DNA of 44,962 bases from Acidobacteriota bacterium (GTDB lineage: Bacteria > Acidobacteriota > Terriglobia > Terriglobales > SCQP01): assembly GCA_027314025.1 (NCBI GenBank), contig DAHVCP010000030.1:1-44962 (forward strand). The letters are read 5' to 3'. The notes beneath the pieces are model-generated. The model made no database searches. It had not been told where the DNA came from and saw nothing but the letters and a program-made list of their open reading frames with translations. A program made the position numbers and the translations under genes. Each line of letters starts with the position of its first letter. The first letter of the stretch is position 1. Of the stretch, positions 34,673 to 42,340 are shown piece by piece.

Positions 34673-34731
34673 AGCCCCAGCGCGGCTACGCCGCGCGTCC
34701 CGCTTACGCGCCGGCTGGGCCGGGGACCCCA
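34673..34731 (-). repeat. Interspersed repeat R2, reverse copy joined to R1
   Basis: This segment matches 44414-44474 closely; the core GCGTCCCGCTTACGCGCC plus GGGCCGGGGACCCCA is shared almost exactly. Its reverse complement resembles the R2 half of the element at 42064-42112. It lies just left of R1 copy C. Confidence 0.6.
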
Positions 34732-34749
34732 GCCCGCCCCAGCCCAGCC

Positions 34750-34878
34750 GACCCGTCGCCGGGGGCCGCGCCGCGTCGCTTGCCGGGGGCGGGCCGCCCC
34801 GCGGAATTTCGCGGCCTTTCCGCGCCCGCTTTGCTCCCCGAGCAAAAGGCGCGGCCCCCGCGAAATGCCGCAGGCGGG
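34750..34878 (-). repeat. Interspersed repeat R1, copy C (reverse orientation)
   Basis: The reverse complement shows TTCGCGGGGGCCGCGCC, the TTTGCTC-CCC... hairpin (34830-34846 on plus) and the GGCGCGG-AAGGCC block as in copies A and B. The hairpin stem differs from copy A by a compensatory C-G to T-A pair change. With R2 at 34673-34731 it forms a composite unit inverted relative to the one at 41911-42112. Confidence 0.65.
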
Positions 34879-35060
34879 GCCGGGGCCCGCGCCGCCGCTC
34901 GCTGCTCCGTCCAGCCGCACGCCCCGCGCCCGCCGTCGCGGCCGCGGGCCGATGCTCGTAACTGTTTCAGCACCTGGCTCGCGCGGCCTCCGCACGGCAC
35001 GCTTCCATTTGCGCCGAGCCGCCGCCCACTTCCGCATGGCGCTGCCCAGGGCCTCCTAAC

Positions 35061-35101
35061 GCGGCAATTTCAGACAAATTTAAGGCGAGCGTGATTGAAC
35101 C
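35061..35101 (+). promoter_or_regulatory. Conserved upstream block of the secreted paralog, copy 2
   Basis: This block is similar to 32182-32222; both are AT-richer than the surroundings, share TTTAAG and GATTGA, and lie 170-180 bases before the respective start codons. Probably promoter or regulator site. Confidence 0.4.
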
Positions 35102-35270
35102 AACGCGAGGGAAGTCGTTATCTCGCTTTGCCACGATCTGCGTCTCCGCACCTGTATCACCACCGCAACCAGCGGAGGTGGGAGGGCGCGCGGCGGACCG
35201 CGGCGAAATGTTCGCCGGTTCGGCGCGACCGCGCCGGCGGCATTAGATCCGTCGGGCGGAGGAGATACAA

Positions 35271-36683
35271 ATGATGAGCGCTATACGTTTTGTTCGTTCG
35301 CGTGTGCTGAAGGCCGCAACGCGGAAAGCGGTGGTGGGTCCCGTCCTGGCCGGGCTGGTCGTCGCCATGGCGGGCATGGGAATCTGGACGCGAAGTGCGT
35401 ACGCGGCCAGGGCGCGGGCGGAAGCGGCCGCGAAAAGGCAATCCGTCACTCTCAACCAGGTAATGGCCAAGCTGAACCGCATGCAGTCCGCGATGCGCCA
35501 GGAGGCCAGCGCCTTGGAAATGAAGATGGCCTCCGTGGAGCGCCAGAACACCGAATTGGCCGCATACGAATTCCGCGCGCATAACGACGCTGCCCATATG
35601 GAGTTGGCCTCCGAACGCTTGCCGGCCTACGGGCAACCCGGCCCCATGGCGCCGCAGTTTTCCTCCACGACCACCAGCGCGGTCAATGCCGTCATGCAAA
35701 CGCAAATTTGCCTGGACGGCGATCTGCAAGGGGGCGCGTCGTTCTCCCCCGAAGTCGGCGCGGAACTGGGCGCGGAAGGAAATCTCGGCCTGGAGGCCTT
35801 TGGCAATGGCTTGGACGCCAAGCTTGGCGCCCACCTGGGGGCCACCCTCGGCCTGCACTTGGGCGGCGACCTGGGCGTCAGCGTGCATCGCTGCCTTCAA
35901 TTCAACACCTTCGGGATCCTGGATCAGCTGGCCACATCTTCCGTGGACAACATGGTCAGCAACATTGACAACGGGCAGGTGAACATGGCGACCGGGCTGG
36001 TGAATGCCTTCAACAATTTCCAGCAATTGGGAAACACGGCCGTCACTGCCGGCATGAACGCGTTGAGCAGCCTGACCACCAACGACTCTCCGCAGCAATT
36101 GCTCAACTCGCTCGATAACCCATCGGGCACATTCGGGCAATACACCAACCTAATCGACTCGTTGCCGCTGCCCGGGACCGTCCAGCAGTTGCTCACTGAT
36201 CCAACGTCGCTACTGCCCCAGCCCCAGCTGCTGAGCTCCTCGGACATCTGCGGTTATTCGTCGAACCAAGGGGGATTGCTGGGCACCTTATGCGGGCAGA
36301 TTCCCAACAATTTGGCCAACTCCAGCGCCATCCAAAACGCGGTCGGCCTCTATTCCAATGTCCAGGGGGCGATCACGAACTTCCAGGCGAGCCTGGGCGG
36401 CCTGCAAACCGGCGTGGGGAACCTCTGTAACTCGGTCAATGGCGTGGTGTCCGGTCTGGACGGGGCCAGCCTGAGTATTCCCCCGTCCACCGTGGGCATC
36501 CCGGTGGGCATCAATTTCACCCCGCCGTCGCTCCACTTTCACACGGACACGATTCTGGGGGTTAATTTCCAGGTCGTGGACGGTATCTCCGCGCCTCCGC
36601 CATCCCTGGTCCTGAATCAAATTCCGGTGGGCGGCGTCACCCTCCCCAGTCCCTTCCATCTGGCTCAGGTTGCCTGTCCATAG
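35271..36683 (+). CDS. Exported coiled-coil protein, intact copy 2
   Basis: A 470-residue secreted protein with no recognised family. The start has GGAGGAG eight bases upstream. A signal-like segment (GPVLAGLVVAMAGMGIW...AYA) is followed by a coiled coil at about 55-105 (NQVMAKLNRMQSAM, then MKMASVERQNTELAAY). A Gly/Leu-rich stretch precedes Cys-containing blocks: QICLDGDLQG, VHRCLQFNTFGIL, ICGYSSNQGGLLGTLCGQ, NLCNS and the C-terminal VACP. Conserved Cys positions are shared with copy 1, so disulfides are plausible in the periplasm or outside. Asn, Gln and Ser are abundant. No PEP-CTERM tail is present. A matching hairpin follows the stop. Copy 1 lies 1.5 kb upstream in the same direction. 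Confidence 0.8.
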   Translation: MMSAIRFVRSRVLKAATRKAVVGPVLAGLVVAMAGMGIWTRSAYAARARAEAAAKRQSVTLNQVMAKLNRMQSAMRQEASALEMKMASVERQNTELAAYEFRAHNDAAHMELASERLPAYGQPGPMAPQFSSTTTSAVNAVMQTQICLDGDLQGGASFSPEVGAELGAEGNLGLEAFGNGLDAKLGAHLGATLGLHLGGDLGVSVHRCLQFNTFGILDQLATSSVDNMVSNIDNGQVNMATGLVNAFNNFQQLGNTAVTAGMNALSSLTTNDSPQQLLNSLDNPSGTFGQYTNLIDSLPLPGTVQQLLTDPTSLLPQPQLLSSSDICGYSSNQGGLLGTLCGQIPNNLANSSAIQNAVGLYSNVQGAITNFQASLGGLQTGVGNLCNSVNGVVSGLDGASLSIPPSTVGIPVGINFTPPSLHFHTDTILGVNFQVVDGISAPPPSLVLNQIPVGGVTLPSPFHLAQVACP

Positions 36684-36738
36684 GCAGCCACGCGTGCGGA
36701 CCGGCGGCCGCCTCATGCAGGCGGATTCGTTGCTCCCG

Positions 36739-36784
36739 TGGCGAGGCGCGGAAAGCCGCAGGTGGCGGCTCCCGCGCCTCGCCA
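36739..36784 (+). terminator. Hairpin after copy 2 of the secreted protein
   Basis: TGGCGAGGCGCGG (36739-36751) pairs perfectly with CCGCGCCTCGCCA (36772-36784), a 13-bp stem, and the loop contains an inner AGCCGC/GCGGCT pair. This is a strong terminator-like hairpin although no T-tract follows. It is similar in sequence to the hairpin after copy 1. Confidence 0.6.
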
Positions 36785-37013
36785 TCAACACAAGCACGCG
36801 TGCGGCCACATTGTCCCGTGCATTCGAAGCAGGTCCATCCCTAGAGACCGGGTCGGGATTCGCGGCGCCGGGCCGAACTCTGCCGCTAGTGTCGTTTCGT
36901 TCACCTTGGCGCTGGCCGCGGAGCCGGCGTCATCGTAGCGGCGGCGGTGCCGCGCGGCCGGGGCCGCGCGATCACCGCGCGAACGGTGCTGCCGCCGTTA
37001 GCGCCGCCACGGC

Positions 37014-37019
37014 TAATAT
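37014..37019 (+). promoter_or_regulatory. -10-like box (TAATAT) before the phosphatase gene
   Basis: TAATAT ends eight bases before the ATG at 37028. GAGGGG also lies between, so either a leaderless or a very short-leader transcript is possible. Confidence 0.3.
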
Positions 37020-37027
37020 AGAGGGGC

Positions 37028-39127
37028 ATGGCGGAACACAAGCGCATTGGGCAGCAAACAGACGGCTGGAAGCGGCTTTGGCGCCGCTCCCGGTTGCTGC
37101 GCGTTTTGGCGATCGTGGGCGCGCTGGCGCTGCTGATCTCCGTCCCCGGCTGGCTGGGCCACCCGGTGGCGTTTTGGGCCTCGTTCATCCGCTTCGCCTT
37201 CTACGTGGTCCTGGCGATCTGGCTGTTCCGCGGTTTGTTCCGGCTGATCGCCCGCGCCATGTGGCCGCTGCGCAACCGGCTGCTGGCCGCCTATGCCCTG
37301 GTGGCCGTCATCCCGATTGCCCTGATTCTCGCGCTGGGCGGCATCGCGGCGTATTTGTTCTACGGCGAGTACGCCGCGTATTTATTTAATCAGGACCTGG
37401 GATCGCGCATCGCCCGCGTCGCCGACACCAATTCCGCCATCGCCGCCGCCGTCGCCTATCGCGCCCGCAGCGGTGTCGGCGGCGGCGCCGAAGCGATCCT
37501 CGCCCACTACGACCGCTTGAGCTTTCCGCAAGGCGGAATTCAATCGTACCTGTATCGCGCCGACGGTTCGCCGCTGCTCCCCTCCTCGCCGCCGCCGCCA
37601 TCGTGGCTGCATCATGATTTCCGCGGCCTGGTGCGCCTCCGTCAGCACTACGCCATAGCCGCCTACATCGAAGAGCCGCGGGCGCGCGGGTCCGAGCGGG
37701 TTCTCAGCCTGTTTCCCCTCACGCCCGTGTTCCTGAATCGCCTGGCGCACGGCATCGGCGCGATTGAAATCTTCAACACCGCCACCAGCACCCGCAGCCG
37801 GGGTTCGGGCATCACGGTGACCACCGCCAAGCCCTCGGCCGCCAGCGGCCTGCACGATCTGTCCAGCACGCTCAAAATGCCGGCCGCCAGCGGCCTCTTC
37901 GACGTCAAGATCGTTTTCTGGACGCTGCTGCCGGTGCGGCGCTGGTCGGATGGCCACCATGCCGATCGCCTGGTCAGCGGCGACACCCGCCCCGCGATCT
38001 TGAACCAGAGCCTGTTCAGCACCCTGGGGGCGCAGAGCAACGAGTTCGCCCGCATTCCGCTGATGGTGCTGGAGTTCGTCGCCGGCTTCTTTCTCATCAT
38101 CGAACTGGTCGCGCTGTTTTTCGGCATTCGCCTGACGCGTTCCATCACCCACGCCGTGCACGACCTGTATTCGGGTACGCAGCGCGTGCACGCGGGTGAT
38201 TTCTCGCATAGCATCGGCATCCGTTCCCGCGACCAACTGGCGGCGCTGGCGGAATCGTTCAACGAGATGACCGGCTCCATCTCCCAGCTGATGCAGCAGC
38301 AGCGGCAGAAGGAGCGCCTGGAAAACGAGATCGCCATCGCCCAGGAGGTGCAGGCGCAGCTATTTCCCAGCGGGTCGCCGATGGTTTCGGGCCTGGATGT
38401 ATGGGGCAAATGCCTGCCGGCGCGATCGGTCAGCGGAGATTACTTCGATTTTTTTGAGACCGGCCGGCAGGTGGGCTTCGCCCTTGGCGACGTCTCCGGG
38501 AAGGGGATCTCCGCCGCCTTGCTGATGGCCACGGTGGCCAGCGCCATGCGCGCCTACCAAGGAATGGCGGTTGCCACGTCCGCCTCGGTGGCGGTGGCGG
38601 TCGCCGGCCTCGGGAGTGAGGAGACGACCGGCGACAGCACGGTGCCCCCGCCCCCGCTCCTGACGCCGGCGCCGTTGCTGGAGCGGCTCAACACCCAGCT
38701 TTGCCGCAGCACCACGCCGGAGAAATACGTCACCCTCTTCTACGCTCAGTTCGACGCCGGCCAGCGCTTGCTGCGCTACGCCAACGCCGGCCATCTGCCG
38801 CCCATGCTCTTCACCACCAGCGGCCGCCGCCGCCTGGACGCCGGCGGCATGGTGGTGGGCCTCTTCGAAAGCACGAAATTCGATGAGGGCGCGGTCGAGT
38901 TGCAGCCGGGAGATTTGATCGTCGCCTGGAGCGACGGCATCACCGAGCCGGAGAATGAGTACGGCGTCGAGTTTGGCGACGAACGCCTGGCGCAATTGAT
39001 CGAAGCCCACCGCGACCGGCGCCTGGAGGAAATCGGCGCCGTGGTCTTGGACGCGGTGCGCGAATGGAGCACCGCCAGCGAACAGCCGGATGACATCACG
39101 CTGTTGCTGGCGCGGGTGAGGGCCTGA
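37028..39127 (+). CDS. Membrane-bound PP2C/SpoIIE-type serine phosphatase with HAMP domain
   Basis: A 699-residue sensor phosphatase. Two to three N-terminal membrane helices (about 25-110) precede an extracytoplasmic sensing region (about 115-345), another membrane helix (about 346-370), a HAMP domain (about 372-425, RSITHAVHDLYSGTQRVHAGDF) and a short coiled coil (ERLENEIAIAQEVQAQLFP). The SpoIIE/RsbU domain follows with metal-binding and catalytic motifs ARSVSGDYFDFF, LGDVSGKGISAALLMA, NAGHLPPML, AWSDGITEPEN and SEQPDDITLL. Such proteins dephosphorylate anti-anti-sigma factors in partner-switching stress pathways. No partner gene is in the window. nnr starts nine bases after the stop, so it leads the operon. 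Confidence 0.9.
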   Translation: MAEHKRIGQQTDGWKRLWRRSRLLRVLAIVGALALLISVPGWLGHPVAFWASFIRFAFYVVLAIWLFRGLFRLIARAMWPLRNRLLAAYALVAVIPIALILALGGIAAYLFYGEYAAYLFNQDLGSRIARVADTNSAIAAAVAYRARSGVGGGAEAILAHYDRLSFPQGGIQSYLYRADGSPLLPSSPPPPSWLHHDFRGLVRLRQHYAIAAYIEEPRARGSERVLSLFPLTPVFLNRLAHGIGAIEIFNTATSTRSRGSGITVTTAKPSAASGLHDLSSTLKMPAASGLFDVKIVFWTLLPVRRWSDGHHADRLVSGDTRPAILNQSLFSTLGAQSNEFARIPLMVLEFVAGFFLIIELVALFFGIRLTRSITHAVHDLYSGTQRVHAGDFSHSIGIRSRDQLAALAESFNEMTGSISQLMQQQRQKERLENEIAIAQEVQAQLFPSGSPMVSGLDVWGKCLPARSVSGDYFDFFETGRQVGFALGDVSGKGISAALLMATVASAMRAYQGMAVATSASVAVAVAGLGSEETTGDSTVPPPPLLTPAPLLERLNTQLCRSTTPEKYVTLFYAQFDAGQRLLRYANAGHLPPMLFTTSGRRRLDAGGMVVGLFESTKFDEGAVELQPGDLIVAWSDGITEPENEYGVEFGDERLAQLIEAHRDRRLEEIGAVVLDAVREWSTASEQPDDITLLLARVRA

Positions 39128-39135
39128 AGCGCGGC

Positions 39136-40860
39136 ATGCGCGTTTTGACCGCAGAGCAAATGCGCGCCGTGGATGCGGCCACCATGGCCGGCCAAGGCGG
39201 CCACGCGCCGGTCCCCGGCGCCGAGCTGATGGAAGCCGCCGGCGGGGCGGCGCTGGCCTATCTTCAGCGCCGCTTCGCCGCCGCCGCGGCCGGTCCCGTC
39301 GCGGTCTTGTGCGGCAAGGGCAATAACGGCGGAGATGGAATGGTCTTGGCTCGCCTCCTGCGGCAGCGCGGCGCCGAGGTGCGCGTCGTTCTATTGGCCG
39401 ATCCCGCCGCGCTGCGCGGCGATGCGGCGGACCAGTGGCGGGCACTGCAATCCGCCGGCGCGGCGGTGGCGCTTGCCCCCGACGCCGGCGCTTGGGCCCA
39501 AGCGCGCGGCGCGCTGGCCGGAGCTCGCCTCTGGGTGGATGCGCTGTTGGGCACCGGCCTCGCGATCCCGCCCCGCGGCTTGGTCGCCGACGTCATCGCC
39601 GAGCTGAACCAAGCCCAGCCGCGGCCGCCGGTGCTGGCCATGGATCTGCCTTCCGGCCTCCCGGCCGACGGCGAATGGTCCTCCGCAACACCGGCCGATT
39701 GGCCCTGGGACAAAGTCTTGCGCGCCGACGCCACGGTTACCTTCACCGCCCCCAAGTTGGGCAGTGTCAGCGGTCCTGGCGTTTACCTTTGCGGTGATCT
39801 CTGTGTCGCTCCCATCGGTTCCGCCGCCGAGATCGTGGAAGCCGTTGCACCCGCTCCCGCGCCCGCCGGCCCGGCGCGTCCCGCCGGACCCGCCGCTCCT
39901 CCCAGCCCTGACCTGCCCGCCCTCGCGGCTTGGTTCACCACCGCCGCGGACGCCGCTCGGTTTCTTCAGCCCCGCGCCTCGGATTCTCATAAGGGCCGCT
40001 TCGGTCATGTGCTGGTGCTGGGCGGTTCCGGCGGCAAATCCGGCGCGCCCGCCATGGCCGCCGAAGCGGCCCTGCGCATCGGCGCCGGTTTGGTCACTGC
40101 CGCCGTCCCGCGTTCCGTGCTCGCCGCTGTCGCCGCCTATCGTCCGGAAATCATGACCGAGCCCTTGGCGGAAACTCCGGACGGTGGTGTCGCCGCCGGT
40201 GTTTTGGAGCCGGGCGTTTGGGACGGCCTGTTGCGCGGTAAGTCGGTCGCCGCCGTTGGGCCGGGCCTGACCGCGCATCCCGACGTCGCCGCCACCGTCC
40301 GCCAGGTGGTCGCGCGCCTTCCCATTCCTTGGGTTTTGGATGCCGATGGCCTCAATGCCTTCGCCGGCCGCGCCGCTGAGTTGCGCACCGCCGCCAGCCC
40401 CGGCATTCTCACCCCCCATCCCGGGGAAATGGCCCGACTGTTGGGCATGTCCACCGCCGAAGTCCAACGCCATCGCCTCGCCTGCGCGCTTCGCCTGGCC
40501 GTCGCCAGCGGCGCCGTCGTGGTGCTGAAGGGCTTTCGAACCTTGGTCGCCGCCCCCGATGGCCGCGTCTACGTCAATGCCACCGGCAACCCCGGCATGG
40601 CGACCGGCGGGTCGGGGGACATCCTTACGGGCATCATCGCCGGGCTCTGGGGGCAGTTTCCCGCCGCCGACCGCCTGGCCGTCACCGCCGCCGCCGTGTA
40701 TCTCCATGGCTTGGCCGCCGACTGCGCCGCCGCCGCGATCGGAGAGATGTCCCTCTGCGCCACCGACATCACCCGCTCGCTGCCCGCCGCCATGCGCCGT
40801 GCGCGCCAGACCGCGGCGGATGCTCGACAGGAAATCGAAATTCCCGCTGAAATCCGATAA
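39136..40860 (+). CDS. nnr: Bifunctional NAD(P)HX epimerase/dehydratase
   Basis: A 574-residue metabolite-repair enzyme. The N-terminal YjeF_N epimerase domain (about 1-225) contains LCGKGNNGGDGMVLARLL and LWVDALLGTG; it interconverts the R and S forms of hydrated NAD(P)H. The C-terminal dehydratase domain (about 270-560) restores NAD(P)H using ADP or ATP. It has SHKGRFGHVLVLGGSGGKSGAPAMAAEAALRIGAGLVT, LDADGLNAFAG, LTPHPGEMARLLG and the catalytic ATGGSGDILTGIIAGL. A Pro/Ala-rich linker connects the two parts. The stop overlaps the tsaE start by one base, and nnr-tsaE adjacency is very common in bacteria. Confidence 0.96.
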   Translation: MRVLTAEQMRAVDAATMAGQGGHAPVPGAELMEAAGGAALAYLQRRFAAAAAGPVAVLCGKGNNGGDGMVLARLLRQRGAEVRVVLLADPAALRGDAADQWRALQSAGAAVALAPDAGAWAQARGALAGARLWVDALLGTGLAIPPRGLVADVIAELNQAQPRPPVLAMDLPSGLPADGEWSSATPADWPWDKVLRADATVTFTAPKLGSVSGPGVYLCGDLCVAPIGSAAEIVEAVAPAPAPAGPARPAGPAAPPSPDLPALAAWFTTAADAARFLQPRASDSHKGRFGHVLVLGGSGGKSGAPAMAAEAALRIGAGLVTAAVPRSVLAAVAAYRPEIMTEPLAETPDGGVAAGVLEPGVWDGLLRGKSVAAVGPGLTAHPDVAATVRQVVARLPIPWVLDADGLNAFAGRAAELRTAASPGILTPHPGEMARLLGMSTAEVQRHRLACALRLAVASGAVVVLKGFRTLVAAPDGRVYVNATGNPGMATGGSGDILTGIIAGLWGQFPAADRLAVTAAAVYLHGLAADCAAAAIGEMSLCATDITRSLPAAMRRARQTAADARQEIEIPAEIR

Positions 40861-41369
40861 TGCCTTCCGATCCCGCTGCCGCCATTTCCGTCCCTCCCGA
40901 GCTCCAGTCCTGCGATTCGCATGGCGAAGAGCAAACGCAGGCGCTGGGCCGCCGCCTTGCCGCCACTCTCCAGCCCCCGGCGCTGGTCATTTTGCAGGGT
41001 GAACTGGGGGCAGGGAAGACGCGTCTAGTCAAAGGATTAGCGGAGGGTCTGCAAGTGGCGCATGAGGCCGACGTGACCAGTCCCTCCTATACCCTGGTGC
41101 ACGAATTCCGCTCCCCCCAATGCACGCTGCACCATGTGGATCTTTACCGCCTGGAGGGTAGCGCCCAGCTTGCCACCTTGGGCTTGGAGGATGTGTTGCC
41201 CGGCGGCATTACCCCATCGAGCGTTGTCGTCGTCGAGTGGGGCGCGCGGTTTCCCTTGTTTCGCGGCTGGCCCCGCTGGCTGGTGACGCTGGAAATTACC
41301 GGCGAGGACACCCGGCATATCACCGTTCAGTGGCTCCCCGCCGACGTTGCCCAAGCGGAACGGCAATGA
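40860..41369 (+). CDS. tsaE: tRNA N6-threonylcarbamoyladenosine biosynthesis ATPase TsaE
   Basis: A 169-residue P-loop ATPase needed with TsaB and TsaD to form the t6A modification in ANN-decoding tRNAs. Walker A is GELGAGKT at 48-55. Also seen are VTSPSYTLVHEF (TsaE signature) and HHVDLYRLEG. The Walker B-like segment SVVVVEWGARF lies at about 120-130. The N-terminus carries about 20 extra residues before the usual start (EEQTQALGRRLA). The ATG shares its A with the nnr stop. No other t6A gene is nearby. Confidence 0.94.
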   Translation: MPSDPAAAISVPPELQSCDSHGEEQTQALGRRLAATLQPPALVILQGELGAGKTRLVKGLAEGLQVAHEADVTSPSYTLVHEFRSPQCTLHHVDLYRLEGSAQLATLGLEDVLPGGITPSSVVVVEWGARFPLFRGWPRWLVTLEITGEDTRHITVQWLPADVAQAERQ

Positions 41370-41414
41370 GCCGCCATCGGCGGCCCTTTGGGCTAATGAC
41401 CGCGCGATCGGATC

Positions 41415-41484
41415 GGCTGCCGCGTATTGGCTGCGGTCCGCTGGCTGCGGCCTGTTGACTGCAGCCTGGCGGCTGCGGACTGTC
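41415..41484 (+). repeat. Five 14-bp tandem repeats
   Basis: Five consecutive 14-base units with consensus near GGCTGCGGCCTGTT: starts at 41415, 41429, 41443, 41457 and 41471. GGCTGC is kept in four units; the fourth reads GACTGC. It lies in the gap between tsaE and the small membrane protein gene, and does not encode a credible ORF. Confidence 0.75.
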
Positions 41485-41612
41485 GGTCGAATTCCGCCCG
41501 CCGCGCTGGGGCCGCGCCCGCCGAGTTGACCTAGGCTCGGCGCGCCGAACCGATACCCGCCCCGGCTGCCTGGCGGCGATGCCGCCGCGTGCCAGGCGGT
41601 GTCCCGCCGGCT

Positions 41613-41906
41613 TCACGCCGCGTGGTGGACCACCTTGCCCATTTTGGCGCCCGCCTTGCCGACGGCTTTTCCCGTCTTTCCCAAAGCCTTGGGAACGGAC
41701 AAGATCGCGTGCTTGGTGCCGCGGGGATGGGTCATCGCCACCATCGCCAGCGACGCCATCGCCAACAAGAACCCCAGGTGCCGGTGGCCGCTGGTGGATA
41801 GCGCTACGCCGCTACCGAGCGTGCCCCAAATCAACATTCCCTCGACGGTACGTTGCATGGATAGTGTGAGCCCGCCAGCCGCATTGCCGTTGCCCGCATT
41901 CGTCAT
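41613..41906 (-). CDS. Small membrane protein of unknown function
   Basis: A 97-residue protein. Two hydrophobic helices (about 22-40 and 44-58: VEGMLIWGTLGSGVAL and LGFLLAMASLAMVAM) are separated by a short loop, and the C-terminal 35 residues are basic and Gly/Ala-rich (KALGKTGKAVGKAGAKMGKVV), probably cytoplasmic. I do not recognise a family. The frame is open for 172 codons farther upstream, but that part translates repeat R1/R2 and is not protein-like, so the start ATG at 41906 is preferred. No clear Shine-Dalgarno is seen. R1 copy B begins just upstream, so its promoter would lie in or near the repeat. Confidence 0.55.
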   Translation of the reverse strand: MTNAGNGNAAGGLTLSMQRTVEGMLIWGTLGSGVALSTSGHRHLGFLLAMASLAMVAMTHPRGTKHAILSVPKALGKTGKAVGKAGAKMGKVVHHAA

Positions 41907-41910
41907 CGGT

Positions 41911-42112
41911 TTCGCTTCGCGGGGGTCGCGCCTTTTGCCCGGGGGGGCAAAGCAGGCGCGGGAAGGCCCGAAACTCCCTACCCTACGCGCCCGGGGCGCA
42001 CGGAAAGGAGCCGCGCCCCCCGCGACGCGCAAGCGAGGCAACGCCTCGCGCCGCGCCAATTTAAGCGGGATGCCCCGCCAGCGGCGGGACCGGGGCCCGC
42101 GCCCATCAATGG
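41911..42112 (+). repeat. Composite R1-R2 interspersed element, copy B
   Basis: R1 (41911-42061) contains TTCGCGGGGGTCGCGCC, a TTTGCCC/GGGCAAA hairpin (41934-41951) and GCGCAAGCGAGGCAA. R2 (42064-42112) follows directly with GCGGGATGCCCCGCC and CCGCGCCCAT. The same R1-R2 order appears in reverse at 34878 to 34673. The two joined copies argue for one ancestral element of about 200 bases. Confidence 0.65.
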
Positions 42113-42340
42113 TTCCGATCGCCGGGGGGTTCCGATCACCGGGGCAGAATCGTTCCCACGGCGACCCGGGCCGGACGCCGTTCACGACACCCCGGGCATT
42201 GGCGTAGAGGGATGCCGGGGTCGCCACGCCGTGCGGACCGACGCGCGGTTTACCCATGCGGGTGCGAGGCCCAGAACCGCCGACGTGACCTCCTGCTGCT
42301 ACTCTTAAGGGTTCTCCTGCCTTCGTCCGCCATACCCGCC

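Larger units (their letters stand above)
34526..35270. other. Intergenic region with composite R2-R1 element, no gene seen
   Basis: A 745-base gap. It contains R2 and R1 copies in reverse orientation (34673-34731 and 34750-34878) and the upstream block of copy 2 (35061-35101). No credible ORF was found. Confidence 0.6.
36684..37027. other. Intergenic region with hairpin and promoter-like box, no gene seen
   Basis: A 344-base gap. It holds the 3' hairpin of copy 2 (36739-36784) and a TAATAT box near 37014. Nothing else is recognised. Confidence 0.5.
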
